Part shown: in pieces, positions 35,166 through 46,997 of the stretch
Numbering within the stretch: position 1 is the first letter of the stretch
Layout: every line of letters starts with the position of its first letter
Source: Punica granatum
Taxonomy: Eukaryota > Streptophyta > Magnoliopsida > Myrtales > Lythraceae
Assembly (NCBI RefSeq): GCF_007655135.1
Contig: NC_045133.1
Location: forward strand, 5,742,376 to 5,806,375
Direction of reading: 5' to 3'
DNA: 64,000 nt
The notes under the pieces: generated by a model
Database searches by the model: none
What the model saw: the letters and a program-made list of their open reading frames with translations, nothing else
What the model was told of the DNA's origin: nothing
Made by a program: the position numbers and the translations under genes

Positions 35166-36505
35166 AATAATAATAAAATGACCGGGGCTTGATTGAAAAT
35201 GATTTTGAAATTCGGGGCAGATCTTAAAAAAATAAAATACGTCCTCTGGACTGAAATGTGACAAAATAGAAAGTTCGTAAAATCGGGTTCGGGGCAAATC
35301 CGAACACCCACGCAGCCCAATAACACTCGTTTCGCATCATATTCATCCAAGCAAGTATAGACATTCAGAAAATGAGCCCTAAACATGCTACTAAGTAGAG
35401 GATTTACCTAGTTCGGGAAGTTGAGGGGTGATTCTATAAAAAATAAAAAATTAGAAAAAATCTGAAAATTTCGTCGGGGAGCGGGGCCGCCGGGTTACTG
35501 GGCCGAATTGGGCCGAATGGGCCGGACTGGGTCTCAGGACGCGAGTGGACTGGGCCGCTGCTGCTGGATTGGGCCGAACGAATTGCGGAACTGAACTGGG
35601 CTGGGCTCCGGGCTGGATCGGGCCGAATTGAATGGAATTTGGGCCGAGTGCCACCGGTTCGTGCGGCTCCGGTGATTCGAGTGTCGCGATTTCCAATTCC
35701 GGGTAGTCGTTGGAGACGGCTTCAAGGTTACCGGTTGACGTGCCCGAAGACGGAGAGAATGGAACGAGTCGAAGAAGGAGGATAAGCCCCAGCGAATTCG
35801 GGAATTGTGGACGTGGGAATTATCGAGGAAAAATCTAGATTCCTTGTAGCCGAGAGCAAGAGCTCCGGATTTTTTTCGTGCGAGCTGCTGGAGAATTTTT
35901 TTTTTTTTTTTTTACTTACTCTCTCCCGAGAGAGAAGAAGAGAAGAAAGAAGAAGCAGGAGCCCCCTTCTCCTTCGTCGACCATCCTGTGAAATAGAAGG
36001 GAAGAAAAGAAGAAAAAGCAATAAAGGGAAAAAGGGAAAGCAAAAGAAGATGAGTGGAAGAAGATGAGTGGAAGAATGATGAGTGGAAGAATGAGTGGAA
36101 GAATTCGGCGGAAAGGGAAAGTCAAAGTTTGACTTTTTTTTTTTCGAATTCGACGCGCGTACAAAATTGAAAATTATGTCTTCTTGATCGGACGTCAAAA
36201 AAAAATTCGAGACCGCCATCACGCTCAGAAAAATTCGTTGATGGATATTATGCGATAAAATTATTTTCAATCTCGAATTTTGTCCCGAATTTTGAATATT
36301 GACGTCGATGTACGCGAAATTCGAAAACGTCCCCAAATAGTATTATTTTTTTGAAAAATTTATAAAATTGATGTTAAATCAAGAAAATATCATTTTCAAA
36401 AAGTCGTGAATACTCAAGTAATTAATTGGAAATATTTCCCTCACGGGTGGCAAAAATGACGATTCTACCTCTCTGAAGCCGGTGGACCAAAATTGGGTGC
36501 TGACA

Positions 36506-36510
36506 GTGTC
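36506..36510. repeat. Target-site duplication GTGTC (right)
   Basis: Matches 14185-14189 and closes the Tat element. Confidence 0.9.
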
Positions 36511-37440
36511 ACAACACAAAACAACTTTAAAAGCAATCTAGACACAAAGGACTTGACTACAGACATTATGTCTGTCAGGTCCTTGAAACAAAGTCGAATG
36601 CGAAATACTTTGTACGCATTTATTTGTTTAGCATAGGATGTTTGCACGCCAAAATATCTCGGGCTAATAACTTGCTAACTCACGTAAACTTGGCAATAAC
36701 AAACACCTTGTTTGCAATCCGCATGTTGTTTGTTACTTTTCTGCTCTTGTTTATCTATGTGGGTTGAGCCCGACTAATAGGTCGCATTGCACTTAAGTTC
36801 AACGCCCTAAACATCGATCACGGGATCCAACGTCCCATTCACTGAGCGCGCAGTTGATTTCAGTTTTAGGTATTTTCCAAAACTCACGGCGAGTTGGAGC
36901 GAAATAATAACTGAACGCGAATCGACTGGGATTCAACATTTGTAATTTGTTTTCTTATTTTGAGAGCATTATGAGAACATTTATTTTGTATATTCATTTC
37001 TGTAAGAATCCCAGTCGGTGAGTGAACGGTCAGAGAGACGAACTAACCGAGTTGGTCCAATGCTTGCCCAAACAAGAGTAATCCCAAGATCTCACGGTTT
37101 CAATTCACGCAGGAATTCAACCATCATGGTTTGATGAACTGTAATGTAAAGATAGTGAACCGATTCCCCGATATACGGGCCTACTTCTCTCTCGGCTTTT
37201 CAACCAACATCGTTTAGTTCATTGAATTTTCAGTGTCAAAACATGTAAGCCGAGTCCAACCTAATTCACGCGGTAAATAAATAAAATTGCAAGCCTAGCA
37301 AGATAGAGTACCGAAAAGACGTGCGGGCTATAGGTCCGCACGTAACGTGAATCCCCGAACTTGGACTTTCCGGTTCCGCATAATCAGTGCCTTAGCAAAA
37401 CTAGGTGTACCATTACCCCTAGTCACGCGTCCCCCCGTAC
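36511..37440 (+). mobile_element. Diverged Tat-like LTR, right part (outer layer)
   Basis: Aligns with the inner Tat LTR when that is read on the minus strand: AGACATTATGTCTGTCAGGTCC, CTCACGTAAACTTGG, ATCGATCACGGGATCCAACG, GAGCGCGCAG, GTCCGCACGTAA, GTGCCTTAGCAAAACTAGGT and TACCCCTAGTCAC occur in the same order with many differences. It lies on the opposite strand to the inner element and stops about 150 bp short of where the LTR end would be. Confidence 0.75.
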
Positions 37441-40340
37441 AGTCAAGAATTACTCTTTTTATTTCTCTGTTTTTCATTTTGGTGTCTTTTTTTTTTGTTT
37501 CATCTGTTGCGAGATCTCATTTGAACATGTGGATAAGTTATTCAATTTAGCATTTAAAAAACTTATTTAATTTACCCCAGCAGCACTACTGCTAGGTGTG
37601 CTTTGGTAGATATTTTTCTAGGTAAATAAGTCTTTGGACAAGTAGATGATTTTATATTTTACTCTATATAGCTTATATATGAAGTGAAGCAAACTAGTTT
37701 TAAAAAGACTTGCTGGTTGTATTGAGCCAGTTATGTTGCTTTCCTAACTCGCAGATATTGGAACGATTATGGAAGTATTTAGTAACATTGATCAATGGTG
37801 TAAGTGTTCTTTATATTTTAGAATTTTGTTCTTTCAATTATGCACTTGAGGTTACCTTTTACTTTGAGTCATCAGACGCTTTTGATCAAATCTCATGATT
37901 TTGTGTTTCCGACTGGATGGCTATTGTATGGAGCTTTTTGTGACACCTGCTTGTCCCCCCTACACCATTTATGTGCCAATCGCCCCGTCCTTTGTGAATC
38001 ACGACCCATTCCTAATGGACACGAAACTTGCAGAGCTCTGCTCCTATCAGCCTGCTTCATTGAACCCCATAGGACTTATTTGCGCCATCAAATTGAACCT
38101 TTTAGGCGGGTCATCGCTGTCCACCGTTTACACCCTCTGCTTCTTCCTTTTTGCTTTCCCCTACAATTATCAAGGTCTACTTTTGCTGAGTGCTCCTATT
38201 GAAAATTGGAGGGCCAGTCGCAACCTGTATCCTCTCCTATCCGGTATGCCCTGTTTTTGACTTCAATTGTCTGAACTGTTTGAACTTCAAAAGTTGTCGG
38301 TTAATCAACCTCTATTGAACTCCACCAAATGGAGCAACTTGCATGTTTCAAATTCCGGTTTATTATGCCTATGTTTAGTTTTAAACACGCCAACTTTTGA
38401 CATTGGTGGTATTAAACATAAATATGCTTTTTGCTAGAGAATCAACCTGAATTCTACTTTAAATAAATTTGTAACCTATCTTATTCTTCTTTTATAACTG
38501 AAACAAGAGATTAATTTGTTGTATACAGAAAAGTTTCAACACTGGTGCTACTTAAAATTAGGTGAAATTCTTGCTTGGGTCTTTGTTCTATCTAAGAATT
38601 GGAATCAATGAAAATCGTCCACTGTTGTGCATCAGAAGACATGATACATCAGGATTACTGACTCTCACCATTTTTTTTTTTAAATCTCACTATTTAAATT
38701 TAAAATATAAGCAAGTTCTTTTTTTTTCCCCCTTATGTCTTTACAATCGGGCTTGTTGCAGGCCGAACATTGTTGCTTCATTTTCTTCCTTCCTTTTAAT
38801 CTTCAGCCTTACTATTCTTACATGCCTAAATGTACTTAAATGTACTGTTCCAGGTCCAGTTAGTATAAGAGCGGATAAATCGAGTTTTTGTTATGATTGC
38901 ATTAGGGCCGGCCGACCTATAGGCAAGGAAAGCCCTTGCTTCAGGCCTCGGAATTGGAAGCCCACCAAAGCCTTTATTTAAAAGGAAGACCGTTCTAAAT
39001 GGGGCTCATAGAATTTCCTTAGTCACTCTCAACAACCTCTTAAAATTTCTCATTAAATTACTTAATTGATGTGGGCAAAATTCCCTTCTAACGTCTATCT
39101 ATAGCAGTTGACTTAATTACCTTTCAGTAATTTCCTAACTAACTTAAATTAGCTTTATTGATTGCTATATATTCGATTTATAATTCTAACGTTATTATTC
39201 AATTAATTTAGACTACCATATTCATCCTTTATGATTTTTAAATTGCTCCAACGGTTTTTATTGAAAAATAAGAACCTCTTTTCCAACGTTTATAAAAAGC
39301 CATTTTCTTCCTTTTCTTTAATCTTTCCATTCTAATTTTCTAATTTTCTAAATTACAAAGAAAGCAAAAGTTTCGGTTATTGTTGAGAAGAAATTAAAGA
39401 TGCAATTTATTATAAAAATTTAACACGTAATGTTGCATGAAACTATATACTGACGTGCTTAAGTGACTAAGTTGGTTTTCTTTTTCTAAACTTCGACCAA
39501 ATAATCTTTGTATTATATTTTTTCGAAATTTTTAGAAATTAAAAAAATTGATTTCTTTTAAGGGACAGAACTCGAACATAGTAGCTGCGATTATCCAAGA
39601 GGGAGGCGCAAACTGCTGGTGGCTCGTGATAATTTACTTTCCGTCCTAGCCCTTCTGAAGCTGGATTTGGTTCAAAAGGAAAGTTTTGATATTCACAAAT
39701 TCATTCAATTGGGCTTTTTACTGGATTTAGTTTCGGAGAATGTATCCTTTCTCCTAGTTTGCTTAGTCATCAGATAATGCTCTCTCCTTTGGTTCTGATT
39801 CGTTCTCCGAGAATGTAGAGATAAGAATTTGAAGATGGATCTTTGGATTCTTCCTTTTATTAATGTAAAATTATTTTCTTATTTTGTGGTAATGTGCAAG
39901 CCGATCTGTAGTTTTAACTGCTAAATTGCCATAGATTCCCATCTTCATTTGCTTGAGGTTTGTTCTCTGGATATTTCTTGAGTTATGCGCACATACTGCT
40001 CTGATTGACGTTTGAATGAGCTTCGTGACTCTAAGGAACCTCTCTCAAGTATATGGTCTTTCCTACCTTCTGTTCAGATTATATATATATATAGATATAC
40101 ACACTTTTAGCTTGCTCATAATTCTCAAAATTTTTATATGACTATTTTTTTTTTAGGAACTCAATGCTGGACTCTATGATTGTTTGATTGTTATCAGCTT
40201 ATATAATGCATATGTAGGTTTTTTGAACAAATTTTTCTAATATTATTTTAGCCTTAACTAGGTCAAACGAAATTTCCTTCTTTTACTCTCTATGTTATGC
40301 TATGTAGGTACCAAACCAAATACTCAAACATTCACCATCC
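37441..40340. other. Low-coding AT-rich DNA with transposon scraps
   Basis: Frames at 37895-38260 (121 codons) and 38562-38981 (139 codons) show no domain. Near 38903-38960 TAGGGCCGGCCGACC followed by AAGCCCTTGCTTCAGGCCTC resembles the end of a hAT-type element. No gene could be supported. Confidence 0.4.
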
Positions 40341-40349
40341 TAAACCATT

Positions 40350-40673
40350 CTTTGTTTGGTTTTACAACTTATTTTTAATTTTACTCCACTTAACTCCACT
40401 TAACTCCAATTCAACAACATAATTATTTTTTTTTTCTTTTTTTTTCAATTTTTTAAAAGATTCAATTCAATTTTTAATATTAAATTCTCTCAACTATTCA
40501 TTACTTTTTTCACAATTTAACAACACAATCATTATTTTCTCTCAACTATTCATTACTTATTCATACTTTTTCTCATAATTCAACAACACAATCATTACAA
40601 CCCAATTAATTTATATATATTCAAAGTCAAAATAGAGTTGAGTTTTAACTCAACTCAAATGCCAAACAAAGTA
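40350..40673. mobile_element. MITE, third copy (inverted)
   Basis: CTTTGTTTGG at the left and CCAAACAAAG at the right form the ends. The inside (AACTCCAATTCAACAACA, TTCTCTCAACTATTCATTAC, CTCATAATTCAACAACAC) is the reverse complement of the copies at 1025-1606. Confidence 0.65.
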
Positions 40674-40834
40674 TCATTTCTGACGTGTTCTTTTCATAAT
40701 TTCTAATAATGACATGGGCTTGCCTGTTTACTCTTTATTATTGAGATGAGCCTAAATTTTTTCTTTCTACTAGGACTAACATTTGTGGGGTGATCTTTTC
40801 ATTGAAAAATTGCATGACTAGAGAAAATAACCAA

Positions 40835-41335
40835 GGTTCGGGAGATGAAGAGAAACAATATCGATGTTGAAAAGGGATACATCATTAGCGTCCCAACACG
40901 AGCACCGATATACTTCACCAACCGCGCCGAAAATGAACGCTCGACATTGCTGACTTCTTCTAGTCCGTTTAGCCAGCCGATCTTTTTGAGGTAAGAGTTA
41001 CGCTTGGAACAGTTTACTCACCAATTATATTGATTTTCAGTGAGCTCTATAATTACATTTTCTGTTGTTTAATGTTTACATGGGATAGGAAAACAAAATC
41101 CAACATCATTCTAGATTGTCTTAGTTGGGAGGGCACTGAATCAGCTGTCAAGGTAATTAATCACGATGCTTCATATATCTTGGTATTTGCATTTTTTTTC
41201 TCTTGAAGTTTTTGAACTTAAATTTTTTTGCAGCAACATGATATTGCTAAATAATTGATTAGCAGGGAGAGCAAATTAAACCAGAAGACACCAGATGAAA
41301 AGGCCATGTGGACAACAACAGTGAGTCTCAATCAT
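40835..41335 (+). pseudogene. Exon-like fragments of an unrecognised gene
   Basis: Three short stretches are followed or preceded by fair splice sites: about 40840-40990 (donor GTAAGAG), 41090-41150 (ends CTGTCAAG then GTAATT) and 41234-41320 (acceptor TTTTTGCAG). The third contains an in-frame stop (TAA). The product is not recognised; this may be a gene scrap or chance. Confidence 0.2.
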
Positions 41336-41437
41336 CAGGTCTTCAACAAGGCAGAGGGAGCTGATGTCGTTCCTAATTTTTTTTCACTTTTATGGTGAGA
41401 AAAATATAGAAATAGACTAAATAATGTTTGATTTTAT

Positions 41438-42670
41438 TTGGATTGTGGATTGAAGATTCAGGGTGAAACAGATCTCTATTCGAGTTTTACAAACCAATTA
41501 TTTGGATTTTATTTGGCTCATAATGCTCAGAACACTATTCGAGTTCTATATGCTTCTGATGGCAGGAAATTGGAGCAAATCAGGGACATCAAAGAGGAAG
41601 CAGCGAACTTTCATAAAAGTTTACTGGGATATGCAGAGCAGAATGTGACCAGCTCGCTGGAAGGTCTTTTGAAGCTAATTAAACTATCTGTTCCCTCCTC
41701 ACAGGCTGGCTTGTTGTCTTCTGATATTACTTATGAAAGAATACAGATTGCATTATTTTCCATGAATGGGAACAAGGCTCCACTTGATGGTTTCTCAGCT
41801 TACTTTTTCAAATCATGTTGGACTTTGGTTGAAAATGATTTTATTGCTGCTGTTAAGTACTTCTCCGAGTCAGGGAGAATGAGTAGGGAGGCAAATTCTA
41901 CTGTCGTGGCTGATCAGATGAAAGAAATTTCAGGCCAATTTCTTGTTGTAACACTATTTATAAATGTGTTTTGAAAGTTTTGGCTCATAGATAGAAACAA
42001 GTTCTGCCTGGGATTATCAGCCCCTCCCAATCAGCTTTTGTGAAGGGTAGGAAGATATCAGATAATGTGCTGCTCGCTCATGAACTGGTTAAGAGTTATC
42101 ATAGAGGCTCTGATGCAGCAGAAGACCTGGCAAGTCAGTACCTGGAGAAAAATAGGTTCTGACGACCCTATTTCGCTGTGATTTTTCGATATTTAAGGCA
42201 AATTCCATCGTTTAGGGCTTCAAACATGCAATTTTTGTTAATTAGGGTGTTTTTGCAATTTTAGAAAAGTTAAGTTTTTTTTATGCAATTTAGGTTTTCT
42301 TAAACTCTACTTAAGAAAAGTGTAAGCCCTAGCGTTGAAGGAGTTGTTTTTTTCATCAGTGAATAAAATTCAGAGCTTTCGTGCTTTGTCCAATCTCGGA
42401 TTCGAGTTTGATGTCTATTTCCTGGTATTCGTAGAATCAACAGGTATAGAAGGTCGTAGTTCCGGTATTCGTGCGCGAATCAACGGGTCTGTGATAGGTT
42501 ACTCGTGTGTACACTGCATCAGGCTCTATCTTCCCCTCGATGCTTTATTAAGGTGGATTTAATGACAGCATTTGACTCTTTGCATTGGGATTTTATCTTC
42601 CAATCCATGCAAGCTATGGGGATTCCTATGAGATTCGTGGAGTGGATGCGGGGATGCGTTACTTCATATT
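41438..42670 (+). pseudogene. Degraded LINE (L1-type) reverse transcriptase
   Basis: 41438-41974 encodes the region ahead of the RT core (IRVLYASDGRKL, FHKSLLG, SMNGNKAP, DGFSAYFFKSCW). The next 140 bp continue in another frame (SQSAFVKGRKISDNVLLAHE, an RT motif). After unrelated sequence (about 42150-42545) the RT motif KVDLMTAFDSLHWDFIFQS resumes at 42550-42670. Frameshifts, a small loss around 41920 and the insertion make it inactive. RT of non-LTR elements normally copies RNA at a nicked genomic target. The catalytic YADD part is not present. Confidence 0.75.
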
Positions 42671-43880
42671 AACAAAATACAAATTTTTTTGTTTGTCCTA
42701 GGTCCTTGTACTAAATAGAAGGATGAACAGCTTCTTCATGCTTTTTCATTCTATAGGGCATCATCATGGAAGCTCGGAGTGCAATCCTTAGAGGGGGATT
42801 TCTTACTGGAGTTCTTCTTCGAGGGAGCGTTGGAGAGAGCTACAAAACTCTGTTGCAAAGCTGAATTTCTCATGGTGATCAACCTTGTACTCTGCGCTTC
42901 ACTCTCAGTTGTTCGTCAGTGAATTTCTTTACTACTAACAGACCTTCAAGGGGCTAACTTGGGAAAGCTTATTAAGAATTATTTATTCAGCCTCTTTTGT
43001 TGATATGCCAATCTCTATGTGCTCGAGAGCTTTAGTACTGGTTCTACCATGAGAATTCAGAAAGCATTAGGGGGTGGTTTGGTGCAACGGAAATTAAGTT
43101 TGCGATTACCCAACAAAGATTCATGCCATTTTCTGCTGTGAAGTTGAAGCCCTTGTTCAAGATGTTGATAACTTCTACAGTGGGGGGTAAAGCTAATGTT
43201 AATAACTTATGATCCTCTTTCAAGCTTCTTAATCACTGTTATTAATAAATGAACATAACCTATTGGGTTTTTATTATGTTTTGATAGAAGGTCCTTTCAT
43301 AGCGAACTTAACCGTTTCTCACTATTGTTGCTAAAGATGGTGTGTGTGTATATATATAAGCATTTGGCTCGTGAGGATCTAAGGATAAGGAGCTTAATTT
43401 ATCAGATTTTCCCACTCAATAGACAGTTTCATTTATGATAGGATAAATGAGACTCTCCCCACTTGATAGAGGATTCACGAACGGTGGAAATAAGTTACAG
43501 TTATTGGGAGCTACAATATCATGCGCATGTCATATGCCATTTTGCTGTTATGCTGGGTCTTTAGATGCTCATCGCAAATCTAACCATGTTTCTTATGTAG
43601 TGAGTGAATGGATTTAATACATCATATTGAACAATGAAATTGGAAGGATGATCAGACTAACCAACTGATTGCTAAAACAAGTTACACAACAAAGAAAAAT
43701 TGAAACAACACAAAATAGATGAGTTACTAGGAGATGCATAAAGTAAGATACACCATGAAACTAAAAATGCACAATCCACGTGCAACTTACATGGTTGCTT
43801 TACTAGTAATTCAAATATCTCAATCTACGGCATTAGAGTAGCAACATGGAAAACTAATTAGTTCAGAATTTTGAGGCACT
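42671..43880. other. Intergenic, possible LINE 3' debris
   Basis: No frame above 60 codons. No gene or repeat boundary recognised. Confidence 0.4.
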
Positions 43881-43992
43881 GAAAACTACAGAATGAACAG
43901 CAGCTAATAATGTAACATTCTTAATATGTAGATAATGAAAACTACAGAATGAACAGCAGCTAATAATGTAACATTCTTAATATGTAGATAAT
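43881..43992. repeat. 56-bp perfect tandem duplication at a gene end
   Basis: Two consecutive copies (43881-43936 and 43937-43992) starting GAAAACTACAGAATGAACAG. The second copy contains the last codons and the stop of the CASP-like gene on the minus strand; the first lies in its 3' UTR. Confidence 0.9.
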
Positions 43993-45429
43993 GGCCTGTA
44001 CTGAAGCAGTGAGGAGCCCCTGTGAGATCCACCCAAGTGCCACTGAGATCTGATGCTTGAGGCACTGGTGTGAACCCGAGCACATGTGCGCATAGACGTA
44101 GAGAGAGGCAACCCCCGAAGATGAGCCCAGAGCAGCTACCAATAAAAACCAACAGACCTGTAATTACGTAAACCGAACTATCAGATTCTTTGCTTTACTG
44201 TATGTTGTTCAAAAATAAATTATTGAATAATAAGAAATAAATGACGTACCACGTCACCCACCACAAAGAAATATACAGCAGCCGGACCTTGTAGGTCCCA
44301 TTGCTTCCTCAATGCGTACGCGTCGAGGAATGCAAGTGCAAAGCTCCAAACGATGATAGCCATCATGGCATGAAGTAGAAGGCTGTCAAAACATGTTATC
44401 GGTCAATATTGGTATTTGAAAAGAGAAGTAAAATTCTAATTTTTTATGTTTTTGTTCTGCTCGCCCGATCCCCCAATTCCAAAATCTGAAATTTTCCCTA
44501 GTATTATGCTACTGAGTTCTGACATTGCTTTCTTTTATGTGTATGCATTGAATTTCATTTGATTTTAAACATTTTACTTGTTCAGACTCATTATATTTAT
44601 TATTGGATGGATAACTGAGATGAATTGATCTATTTTGTTATTTCATATTGATCTATATTTTTTTATCTAACCAAATTCGGGGACCAAAAAATTCGCATCA
44701 GTTGGTGGTTGGTTTTTCCTCATCCCAAATGGTTAAAATCCACCCCAAAAACACCGAGGTCCTATCAACAATAACAAAACAAAACAAAACATCCCCACAC
44801 ATCTTTCACATCAGCAATGCCCTCACTAGGACTGCCAAATCATATCAAAACCAGCAAAAGAATGTTTTAAAAGGCAGAGTAATAAACTGCCTAACCAATC
44901 CTTAAAAACACTATCAAAACCAGCATAAATTCCTTAAATTAAAAATTACTAATAAAAAGCTCTACAGGCTTTCCTTGTAACCGAAAAAAAAATCATTAAT
45001 AAATATCTTTCATAGGAGAAGGCATCAATTCACCCATTTTTACCCCTAATTTTAAGTTTTAATATACAGTGTCACATGATAATTGAGACGGTTAGTTGTA
45101 ATATATTTTGCATGCTAATTGTCTTTTTCTTTTTTGGTGCCAGTGCTGATATGCCTTAGCTAGATTCCTTTAGTTTCCTCTTTCATCTAAGACAATGCCT
45201 ACTCTGAACTTGACAGAATATTTTGCAGGTTTTCATTCTGAAGAGAAGTTCTCATGAAAAGAAATCATGACACCGTTGAAATCACTTCTCACCGGTAAGC
45301 CGTGACACCGTTGAAATCCGTGGCACTGTTCATGAAGTAGAGTGAGCCAGCAGCAAACACACACTGGCCGACCCTAAGTGCCAGCCCGATTCGCGTTGCA
45401 GGCCTTCCAACGATATCAACTATGTCCAT
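43960..45429 (-). CDS. CASP-like protein, 5 subfamily (gene A)
   Basis: Three coding exons on the minus strand: 45429-45293, 44382-44250 and 44157-43960, with donors GTGAGA and GTACGT and acceptors TTTTGACAG and AATTACAG. About 155 residues. ATG at 45429 lies immediately after a good acceptor (TTTTCTACAG), implying a 5' untranslated exon upstream. Four hydrophobic segments occur: LALRVGQCVFAAGSLYFM; HAMMAIIVWSFALAFLDAYA; WFLLVAALGSSSGVASLYVY; and ISVALGWISQGLLTASVQAI. The FVVGDVV motif before helix 3 and the CLKHQISVAL stretch match CASP-like (CASPL5) proteins, four-helix plasma-membrane proteins related to the Casparian-strip scaffolds. No defect seen. Pairs with gene B at 59102-59798 with the same intron phases. 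Confidence 0.82.
44391..45288. other. Intron 1 of gene A
   Basis: Long AT-rich intron. Near 44940-45000 an end similar to the SINE tail (CTTTCCTTGTAACCGAAAAA) suggests a truncated SINE insertion. Confidence 0.5.
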
Positions 45430-45837
45430 CTGTAGAAAACAAATGTTCAGAATACACCGTAAACATTGCAGCCACAAGTATGTCAATATTAATATTGAAA
45501 TGGAAAGGAAAAAAAAATTGTAATATAAGTTGAGAATGAAGAGATCGACATGGTGATCCGGAAAGGATGGCTGACGTCCAGAGTGATCTGAGTGGAAGGG
45601 GAGGTGGTGGTGAAAGTGACTTGAGGAGCAGGATTCGAGATGATGGTGATCTGTCCTGTCTTTCTTTTTTGAGCTGAGGTGTGTGGAGAGATGATCAAAG
45701 AGAAACTGAGACCGAGAGTGAGTGAGATGAGGGACCGAGTGAGCTGGAGAGTGAGTGAGATAGAGGAAGAAGCCGAGAATGATCAAATTGGAAATGGCGG
45801 GGAAGGGTCTTGCTTAGCTGCCGCCTACAGAGAAGAA

Positions 45838-45907
45838 GAAAAGAAAGGAAAAAAAAAAAAAAAAAAAGGAAAGCTGGAGCTGGAAGGTTGAGGAAGAAAT
45901 GGCTGGG

Positions 45908-45942
<35 letters not shown>

Positions 45943-45945
45943 GGT
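45838..45945. repeat. Poly-A/GAA and GA microsatellites
   Basis: AGAAGAAGAAAAGAAAGGA plus an A run, then a clean GA run at 45908-45938. In gene A orientation these are CT/TTC tracts in its upstream region, of the kind often found in plant promoters. Confidence 0.7.
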
Positions 45946-46219
45946 CGGTTGTTGCAGTTGATCAGAGCAACTTGAGGCAGGCTGCAGAAGAGAAAAGCAA
46001 AAAGAAAAGATGAAAGCAGAGGGATGGGCATGCTCGGCTTAGGTTGGTAGATGACGGTTGCAGCAGAGGCTGCAGCTCTTGCCAAGAAGAAGAAGAAAAG
46101 GGAAGCCAAAGAAGAAGAGGGAAAAAAAAGAAAGAAAGAAAGAAGGAAAGAAAACTTGAACTGGTCAACCAATCTTCAAGATGAAGAAAAGAAAGGAAGA
46201 CACATCTCAACAGATCACG

Positions 46220-46934
46220 GAGGTCGGCCAAGTTGACCGTTTGGCCGACCCCTCTGCCATATGTACCCTTTTTGTTTTCTTTTTTTTTTTTTCCTTTCCT
46301 TATGGGCATCTTTCAGGTGAAATTTGATTTCTCGAGATTCGCCGATATTTTTGGAATGAAAACTTCGAAATCGATAAATTCGAAAAATAATCGGCTCTAC
46401 GAGAATTCCAATTCGCATAGACGGAGATCGAATTTTGATAAAAATCGACATCGAACCTCTGATGCGTCGATCGTAATTGCTCGATTATTTTTTAAATTCA
46501 ATTTTTCTAATCGGATATCTAAAAAATAATCCAAGACTAAGGTTGTGTTCAGAAAAATTCGAGGATTGATATTATGCAGAGAAATATTTTTTGGTCCCAA
46601 GTATCGTCCCGAATTTGAAAATCAAAATTAAAGCAGGTAGGCCAGAAATTCTCGTATTTTCAATCGGATTTCAGAAAAATAATTCGGGACCACCATTGTG
46701 TTTAGAAAAATTCAGGGATCACTATTACGCAGAAAAATATTTTTCAATCCCAAGTTTTGTTCCAAATTTTGAAAATCGAATTTGACACGTGTAAAGTTCG
46801 AAAATGCCCCATTGAGTATTTTTTTTTTTGAAAATATAAAATTAGAGTTAAATTAAAGAGATGCCCCTGAGTTCAAAAGCCTTAAATGTGTTGACGGTCC
46901 TCGAGTACCGATGGACCAAAACAGGATACTTACA
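46220..46934 (-). mobile_element. Diverged Tat-type LTR fragment upstream of gene A
   Basis: On the minus strand it begins TGTAAGTATCCTGTTTTGGT and continues CCATCGGTACTCGAGG; compare the Tat LTR start TGTCAGCACC then TTTTGGTCCACCGG. It shares TTTTCGAACTTTACACG, GAATTTTTCTAAACACAATG and the run near the poly-A tract with the fragment at 57759. Only the first ~700 bp is recognisable. It reads in the same direction as gene A. Confidence 0.65.
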
Positions 46935-46962
46935 ATTTATTATATATTACCAAAGGTACTTC

Positions 46963-46997
<35 letters not shown>

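Larger units (their letters stand above)
14190..36505 (-). mobile_element. Ty3/gypsy retrotransposon, Tat/Ogre lineage
   Basis: Complete element of 22,316 bp, of which 4,189 bp (plus an 8-bp duplication) is a later hAT insertion. On the minus strand the order is 5' LTR (36505-29058), primer-binding site, ORF1 (28474-26984), gag-protease (26670-23054), intron (23053-22851), pol (22850-19409), 3' region with tandem repeats, polypurine tract and 3' LTR (17404-14190). LTRs start TGTCAGCACC and end GGTGCGCACA on the coding strand, with GTGTC target duplications. Long LTRs, an extra ORF before gag, a second RNase H between the native RNase H and integrase, an intron after protease and 3' UTR tandem repeats together are hallmarks known for the Tat/Ogre group. 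Pol is intact; gag-protease has four stops, so this copy cannot act alone. Confidence 0.95.
29058..36505 (-). repeat. 5' LTR of the Tat element, split by a hAT insertion
   Basis: TG...CA bounded. 7,448 bp as found, about 3,251 bp without the hAT element and its duplicated site. On the minus strand it should carry the element's promoter and transcription start. It retains a 33-bp block (29265-29297) missing from the 3' LTR. Confidence 0.93.

Noticed and set aside
45289..45786. 165-codon minus-strand frame covering exon 1 of gene A
   Set aside because: Only the part from ATG at 45429 is CASP-like; the upstream His/Ser-rich part crosses an acceptor site and is intron or leader.
45824..46236. 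Lys/Glu/Arg-rich and Phe/Ser-rich frames on both strands
   Set aside because: They translate GA-rich simple repeats upstream of gene A.
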